Assembly: GCA_040268355.1 (NCBI GenBank)
Contig: JAWRIT010000147.1
Coordinates: forward strand, 1 to 18,945
Direction: 5' to 3'
Origin: UBA1367 sp040268355
GTDB taxonomy: Bacteria > Actinomycetota > Coriobacteriia > Coriobacteriales > Atopobiaceae
Length of the DNA: 18,945 nucleotides
Position numbers and translations under genes: made by a program. Below are positions 14,822 through 18,945 of this stretch, in pieces. Under the pieces are notes generated by a model that saw nothing but the letters and a program-made list of their open reading frames with translations, searched no databases and had not been told where the DNA came from. Position 1 is the stretch's first letter; each line of letters begins with the position of its first letter.

Positions 14822-15031
14822 GTGTCGTTCGCGACGCCGGGGGCAGGGCACGCCACCTGTGCCGCCAGAGGCACGGGCAGGTCGTCCCGCCCCCGGCGTA
14901 CGTGTGCGGACGGGCGGCAGACGGTCGGCCCTGTGCGACGAACGGGTGTCGGTGTCAAAGTGTTTCTTGCGTGTTACTCTACCCATGTATGCAGAATTGA
15001 GTCCATTTCATGCGTAGATAAGGAGCACCAC

Positions 15032-16444
15032 ATGGCAGACGAGAAGCTCAAGCGCGACGCTCACGAGTATGTCGAGCGTATCTGGGAGGATGCGGTCGCC
15101 GACATCGAGCGCTTGGTCTCCATCCGATCGGTGGAGGATCTGGCACATGCGGAACCTGGCAAGCCCTATGGCCCCGGTCCCTTCGAGGCGCTCCAGGCTG
15201 CGGTCGACATAGCGGCCCGCATGGGCATGGATGCCCACAACTGTGACGGGCACATTGGATACGCCGACCTCGCGGGCGCATCGCCCGCCCAGATCGCGAT
15301 GATCGGCCACACCGACGTCGTGCCCGAGGGCCCCGGTTGGCACTATGACCCCTACGCGGTCACGCGCAAGGACGGCTACCTCATCGGGCGCGGCGTGCTG
15401 GATGACAAGGGCCCCACGGTGCTCGCGCTCTACGCGGCGCGCTTCTTTGCCGAGCAGGCGGAGCGCACTGGCGAGCCGAACCCCTACACGATCCGCGTGA
15501 TCATCGGCAGCAACGAGGAGACCGAGATGCGCGACGTCGACTGGTACCTCGAGCGCTACGAGCAGCCGGCCTTCCTGTTCACCCCCGACGCCGACTTCCC
15601 GCTCATCTGCGGCGAGAAGGGCGGCTATTCCGCGACCATCCGCTCGGGCGCGATCTCTGACGTCATCGTTGACTTTGACGGCGGCACCGCCGGCAACGCC
15701 GTGCCAGGCGAGGCTACCGTGCTCGTGCGCGCCGATGCCAGCGCGCTGCCTGCAGCGGAGCGCATCGACATCGAGGCGGCGGGCGAGGGGCTTGCCCGCC
15801 TCACGGCCCACGGTGTCGCCGCGCATGCCTCGACGCCCGAGGGGTCGATCAACGCCATCGGCCTGCTCGTCGACTACCTGCTCGAGCACGAGCTCTGCTC
15901 TGCGGAGGAGCGGCGCTTCCTGCAACTCGAGCGGCTCGTGTTCGCCTCCACCGACGGCTCGACGCTGGGCATCGAGAGCTCCGACGATCGCCTGGGAGCG
16001 CTGACCTGCATCGGAGGCACCATCCGGACCACCGACGGTGCCTTCGAGCAGACCATCGACAGCCGCTACCCGGAGTCCATCACCGGCGACGAGATCACCG
16101 CGACCGTGGGCGCCCTCGCCGCACGTCACGGGGCCACGCTCACCTGCGATCTGGACATGGTGCCCTCCTACCAGTCGCCCACCTCGGCGCCCATCCGCAC
16201 GCTCGTGGACACCTACAATGAGTTCACCGGCCGCAACGAGCAGGCCTACTGCATCGGCGGGGGCACCTATGCGCGTCACTTCGCCTGCTCGGGGGCCTTT
16301 GGACCCAATGACCCGCTCGATCCCATGCCGGCGTGGGTCGGCGCCGAGCATGCCGCCGACGAGGGCTTCTCCGAGGCGCAGTTCAAGCGCGCCCTCGAGA
16401 TCTACATCGTCTCGATCGCACGCCTCATGAGGCTCGAACTCTAG
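15032..16444 (+). CDS. M20 metallopeptidase, PepV/Sapep-like dipeptidase (copy 2)
   Basis: A 470-residue paralogue of the enzyme at 6029-7480, collinear along its whole length. Zinc and catalytic residues occupy the same numbers: His93 and Asp95 (GHTDVVP), Asp124 (GRGVLDDKGP), Glu162-Glu163 (SNEET) and Asp186 (TPDADFP); the last ligand is His440 (AEHAADEG). It is cytoplasmic, with no signal sequence, and probably cleaves dipeptides or other short peptides. Its motifs are closer to the family consensus than copy 1. The start follows AAGGAG with a spacing of seven bases; an in-frame extension of 70 codons upstream is low in recognisable content. Its stop overlaps that of the convergent TetR gene. 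Confidence 0.93.
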   Translation: MADEKLKRDAHEYVERIWEDAVADIERLVSIRSVEDLAHAEPGKPYGPGPFEALQAAVDIAARMGMDAHNCDGHIGYADLAGASPAQIAMIGHTDVVPEGPGWHYDPYAVTRKDGYLIGRGVLDDKGPTVLALYAARFFAEQAERTGEPNPYTIRVIIGSNEETEMRDVDWYLERYEQPAFLFTPDADFPLICGEKGGYSATIRSGAISDVIVDFDGGTAGNAVPGEATVLVRADASALPAAERIDIEAAGEGLARLTAHGVAAHASTPEGSINAIGLLVDYLLEHELCSAEERRFLQLERLVFASTDGSTLGIESSDDRLGALTCIGGTIRTTDGAFEQTIDSRYPESITGDEITATVGALAARHGATLTCDLDMVPSYQSPTSAPIRTLVDTYNEFTGRNEQAYCIGGGTYARHFACSGAFGPNDPLDPMPAWVGAEHAADEGFSEAQFKRALEIYIVSIARLMRLEL

Positions 16445-17058
16445 CCGAGGCCACCGCCACCGCACGGGGGCCTGTCGCCATCCGCGGCCCCCTGCGGTGT
16501 GCGGGCGCCTTTCGTCTGCCATCCCATCGCACGCACGTACCAGTGCGCGAGCTCGTCTGGCGAGGTCGCGAAGCGCTGGCCGTACCACCAGGCCACACTC
16601 TGGCAGAAGCCGCTCACGAGCAGCGAGCGCATGAGGTCGCGGGGCACCCAGTTGCTGCGCTCGGGCAGGCGCGGGTCGAAGAACGCGGCGAGCAGCTCGC
16701 AGAAGTGGCCCGTGAAGTGCGGCTCTCCCTCCGCCAGCAGCTTCCCGCAGATGCCGGCGTGGTTGTCCCTGAGGTGGCACAGCAGATGGGTGAGCATGCC
16801 CTCGAGCGTGGGCTCCTGGAGCCGCTCGTGGGTGTGCGGGTCGGTCTCCACCCCCTCGAACACGTGGGAGAACATCTCTGCGCACATCTGGTCGAGCAAG
16901 GCGTCCTTGGTGGCGAAGTGCGCGTAGAAGGTGCTGCGACCGATGCCGGCGCACTCGATGATCTGCGCCACCGTGATGCTCGCGTAGTGATTGTCTGCGA
17001 CCAGCTCCTCGAAGGCCCGGTAGATCGCCTGTCGGGTCCTGCGCTGCCTGCGGTCCAT
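16441..17058 (-). CDS. TetR/AcrR-family transcriptional regulator
   Basis: A 205-residue regulator. The N-terminal helix-turn-helix (about residues 5-50; ITVAQIIECAGIGRSTFYAHFATKDALLDQM) is typical of TetR proteins, and the C-terminal part resembles the TetR_C ligand domain of low-GC and coriobacterial members, with a Gly/Pro-rich tail where the gene runs past the end of its neighbour. The start MDRRQRRTRQ is chosen by family alignment and the upstream GGAGG; the frame is open for 50 more codons. It is divergent from the DUF438-hemerythrin-PAS gene, with a palindrome in the gap, so it probably controls itself and that gene. Ligand unknown. Confidence 0.88.
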   Translation of the reverse strand: MDRRQRRTRQAIYRAFEELVADNHYASITVAQIIECAGIGRSTFYAHFATKDALLDQMCAEMFSHVFEGVETDPHTHERLQEPTLEGMLTHLLCHLRDNHAGICGKLLAEGEPHFTGHFCELLAAFFDPRLPERSNWVPRDLMRSLLVSGFCQSVAWWYGQRFATSPDELAHWYVRAMGWQTKGARTPQGAADGDRPPCGGGGLG

Positions 17059-17134
17059 GGCGTCTCCGCCTCCGTCCGAACGTCGTCTGGCGAACGTCCC
17101 ATGTCCGACCGGGATGTCGCCGTCACCATGACCC

Positions 17135-17156
17135 ATTCTATCGAACGCAGCGTTCG
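17135..17156. promoter_or_regulatory. Candidate TetR operator overlapping the tetR promoter
   Basis: CGAACG-CAG-CGTTCG (17142-17156) is a perfect six-base inverted repeat. On the minus strand it is followed immediately by TAGAAT (17140-17135), a likely -10 box of the TetR gene, so binding would block it. Two further CGAACG half-sites followed by TC occur in direct orientation at 17078 and 17091, inside the leader. The plus-strand promoter for the next gene is less clear; TAAGAT at 17218 is one option. Confidence 0.55.
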
Positions 17157-17264
17157 GTATCTGAGGCAGCGCTTCCGATTTATTGTGCAAACGACCGGCT
17201 CCTGGCAATAAGTTAGCTAAGATGAACTCAATCGAAACCCAGCCATCGCAAAGGAGCTAGCGAC

Positions 17265-18506
17265 ATGGACACCCAACCAAATGCCACCACAAGACCCGAC
17301 CTCTCGACGCCCGAGGCACGTCAGCGCCAGCTCGAGCGCCTGGTCCTGCGCCTGAGCGACGGCGAGGACCTGGAGGCCGTGCGTGCGGAGTTCGTCCGTG
17401 ACTTTGCCAGCGTGGGCGCGGAGGAGATCGCCCAGGCGGAACAGCAGCTCATCTCGAACGGCATGCCTGTGCCCGAGGTCCAGCGGCTCTGCGACGTCCA
17501 CTCGGCGCTCTTCCACGGGCGCACCGACGACGAGGTCCGCGAGACGGACGACGCCCGAGGCGACCTTCCGGCGGGGCATCCCGTCTCGGCGTTGAAGCGC
17601 GAGAACGTCGCCCTGTGCGCGCTGCTCGACGGCCTCGAGCCACAGCTGGCGTCCGGCGTGACGGCCGCTGCCCTGTCCGACGAGCTGCTCCGCCTCAAGG
17701 AGCTCAAGCGCCACTACGGCAAGAAGGAGGAGCTACTCATGCCGCTGCTCGCCGAGCGCGGCTTCACGGGTCCCTCGGAGGTCATGTGGGGCGTGGACGA
17801 CGAGATCCTGCACGAGTGCTCTACCCTCGCGCGTCAGGTGCGACGGGCCTCCGACGACGATCTTTCCGAGCACCTCGAGCGCACCCGTGCCCTGCTCGCC
17901 CGCATGCGCGAGATGGTCTTCAAGGAGGAGCGCATCTTCCTGCCGCTCTGCCTCGAGCACCTGTCACGCGAGCAGTGGTACGCCGTCTATCGCGACCTCG
18001 ACGAGTTCGGGTGGGCCTTTGGCTGCGAGCCGGTCAGCTGGCCCGACGCGGAGGCGTGGATCAGCGAACAGGCACAGGAGGCATCTGCGCAGGGCCTGTC
18101 TGCCGACGGCACGGTTCGCCTCCCCACCGGAGAGCTCACGGTCAGGCAACTCGAGGCGATCCTGCGCCTTTTGCCCGTCGACCTCACCTTCATTGACGAG
18201 CAGGAGACGACCCGCTTCTTCACCAACGAGGGGAAGGTGTTCGCCCGGCCGCTCAGCTGCTTGGGTCGGGATGTGTGGAGCTGTCACCCGCCCAAGATCA
18301 TCCCTATGGTCAAGGCCATGATCGAGGACTTCAAGGCGCACCGGCGCGACCACATGGAGGTGTGGACGCCCAACCCAACGAACCCCGTGCGCGTCTTGTA
18401 CCTCGCGGTCTACGGAGATGATGACGCCTACCTCGGGACGCTTGAGATCGTGCAGCAGTTCGGCTCCGTGCTCGAGCACCTGTCCGGCGCTCCCGCCGCG
18501 CAGTAG
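17265..18506 (+). CDS. DUF438 / hemerythrin-like / PAS domain protein
   Basis: A 413-residue cytoplasmic protein with three parts. The N-terminal DUF438 domain covers about residues 20-85. A hemerythrin-like HHE domain (about 100-245) contains candidate metal ligands His105 in HPVSALKREN, His150 and Glu154 in HYGKKEELLMP, His183 and Glu222 in KEERIFLP. A PAS domain (about 295-405) carries the family hallmark SCHPPKIIP (339-347) and TLEIVQQ. Such proteins in anaerobes are thought to sense oxygen, nitric oxide or redox state, but no output domain is present. It is preceded by AAAGGAG and diverges from the TetR gene. The second His of the usual HdeIR motif is shifted, so the di-iron site is not certain. 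Confidence 0.9.
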   Translation: MDTQPNATTRPDLSTPEARQRQLERLVLRLSDGEDLEAVRAEFVRDFASVGAEEIAQAEQQLISNGMPVPEVQRLCDVHSALFHGRTDDEVRETDDARGDLPAGHPVSALKRENVALCALLDGLEPQLASGVTAAALSDELLRLKELKRHYGKKEELLMPLLAERGFTGPSEVMWGVDDEILHECSTLARQVRRASDDDLSEHLERTRALLARMREMVFKEERIFLPLCLEHLSREQWYAVYRDLDEFGWAFGCEPVSWPDAEAWISEQAQEASAQGLSADGTVRLPTGELTVRQLEAILRLLPVDLTFIDEQETTRFFTNEGKVFARPLSCLGRDVWSCHPPKIIPMVKAMIEDFKAHRRDHMEVWTPNPTNPVRVLYLAVYGDDDAYLGTLEIVQQFGSVLEHLSGAPAAQ

Positions 18507-18666
18507 GTCGCCGCACGCTCCACCCTTCGGCAGGGCAAGCTGAAAGGCCCTCAGCGTCTGGGTCGGTTTGTGAGCATGGCGCTTCCTTTCAGGAAAGACA
18601 CAGCTCGTCGGCGTACTCTGAAAGATGGCGGGTGACAGCCGACCACCGAAGGGGGCGTGCATCATC

Positions 18667-18945
18667 ATGAGAGACCATCGACACATCATCACAGTGCTGG
18701 GAGGCGGCCTGATCGCCGTCGCGCTGGCGGCCTCGCTTGCAGGCTGCGGCTCGTCGGGCGGTGCGCCGTCCGTGCCAGAAGCGACGGACACGACGACGAA
18801 CGAATCAACGACGGACGATGCGACCACGAGTTCCGAGGGCACAGACGACGGCGCCGCGTCGACCACCGATGCCGCAAGCGACGGCGTCGTGGACACCACC
18901 GACCTCTTCACCGAGCGTGACCTCGCCCAGACCGCCCCCCCCCCC
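18667..18945 (+). CDS. Secreted lipoprotein, 5' part only
   Basis: The first 93 codons of a gene cut by the window end. MRDHRHIITV is followed by a hydrophobic stretch and the lipobox LAGC with Cys27, so the protein should be lipidated and displayed on the outer face of the membrane. Residues 28-80 form a Thr/Ser/Asp/Glu/Ala-rich linker. The segment DLFTERDLAQTA then resembles the entry to the carbohydrate-binding (Cthe_2159-like) domain of similar coriobacterial and clostridial lipoproteins; this is a weak guess from memory. GAAGGGGG lies about 12 bases before the ATG. The reading frame ends in a run of eleven C (18935-18945), which may be a sequence-end artefact. Confidence 0.7.
   Translation, partial: MRDHRHIITVLGGGLIAVALAASLAGCGSSGGAPSVPEATDTTTNESTTDDATTSSEGTDDGAASTTDAASDGVVDTTDLFTERDLAQTAPPP

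Noticed and set aside
15008..16954. A 648-codon minus-strand frame across M20 copy 2 and the TetR gene
   Set aside because: It overlaps two motif-supported genes, and its composition is that of antisense GC-rich DNA.
18530..18600. Short inverted repeats (AGGGC/GCCCT, GCTGA/TCAGC) as a terminator after the PAS gene
   Set aside because: Stems are five pairs, mutually exclusive, and not followed by a run of T.

Overview
The window is about two-thirds G+C with tightly packed bacterial genes, GTG as well as ATG starts, and purine-rich ribosome binding sites. It looks like a chromosomal segment of an anaerobic, saccharolytic, high-GC Gram-positive. The gene set (single-chain phosphofructokinase, oxygen-sensitive glycyl radical enzyme, PepV-like dipeptidases, DUF438/hemerythrin/PAS protein) fits Coriobacteriia such as Olsenella or Atopobium relatives. 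That placement is inference from gene content, not a database result.

Layout. (1) 59-5468, carbohydrate block: a minus-strand 6-phosphofructokinase, diverging from a plus-strand series of intracellular GH32 beta-fructosidase, HCX5R tyrosine phosphatase and intracellular GH13 alpha-amylase. (2) 5637-7480: a cold-shock protein gene with its own textbook terminator, then an M20 (PepV-type) dipeptidase. (3) 7535-8203: a convergent HAD phosphatase. (4) 8332-14780, the most interesting part: a glycyl radical enzyme (GRE) closely resembling E. coli YbiW, a divergent DeoR-family regulator, a small nitroreductase, a YbiY-like GRE activase, a 130-residue protein matching only the N-terminal half of the PPDK/PEP-synthase regulatory protein, and a fructose-6-phosphate-aldolase-type enzyme. 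(5) 15032-16444: a second M20 dipeptidase, paralogous to the first. (6) 16441-18506: a TetR regulator facing away from a DUF438-hemerythrin-PAS protein, with a palindromic candidate operator between them. (7) 18667 to the end: the start of a secreted lipoprotein, cut off by the window edge in a run of eleven C.

How it may work together. The GRE, activase and aldolase are the same trio as ybiW-ybiY-fsaA of E. coli, so a radical-mediated sugar (phosphate) lyase followed by aldol cleavage is the natural reading. Here the trio is split over three transcription units. A 14-bp palindrome of consensus CTTACGWWCGTAAG lies upstream of the GRE, regulator, activase and aldolase genes (positions 10897, 10980, 12520, 13998), which makes the DeoR protein the likely common regulator. 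At the GRE and aldolase genes the palindrome is centred near -50, just upstream of -35, a position that suits activation; at the regulator gene it overlaps the presumed start of transcription, which suits autorepression.

No tRNA, rRNA, CRISPR array, insertion sequence or prophage gene was seen. No stretch longer than 300 bases lacks a gene.
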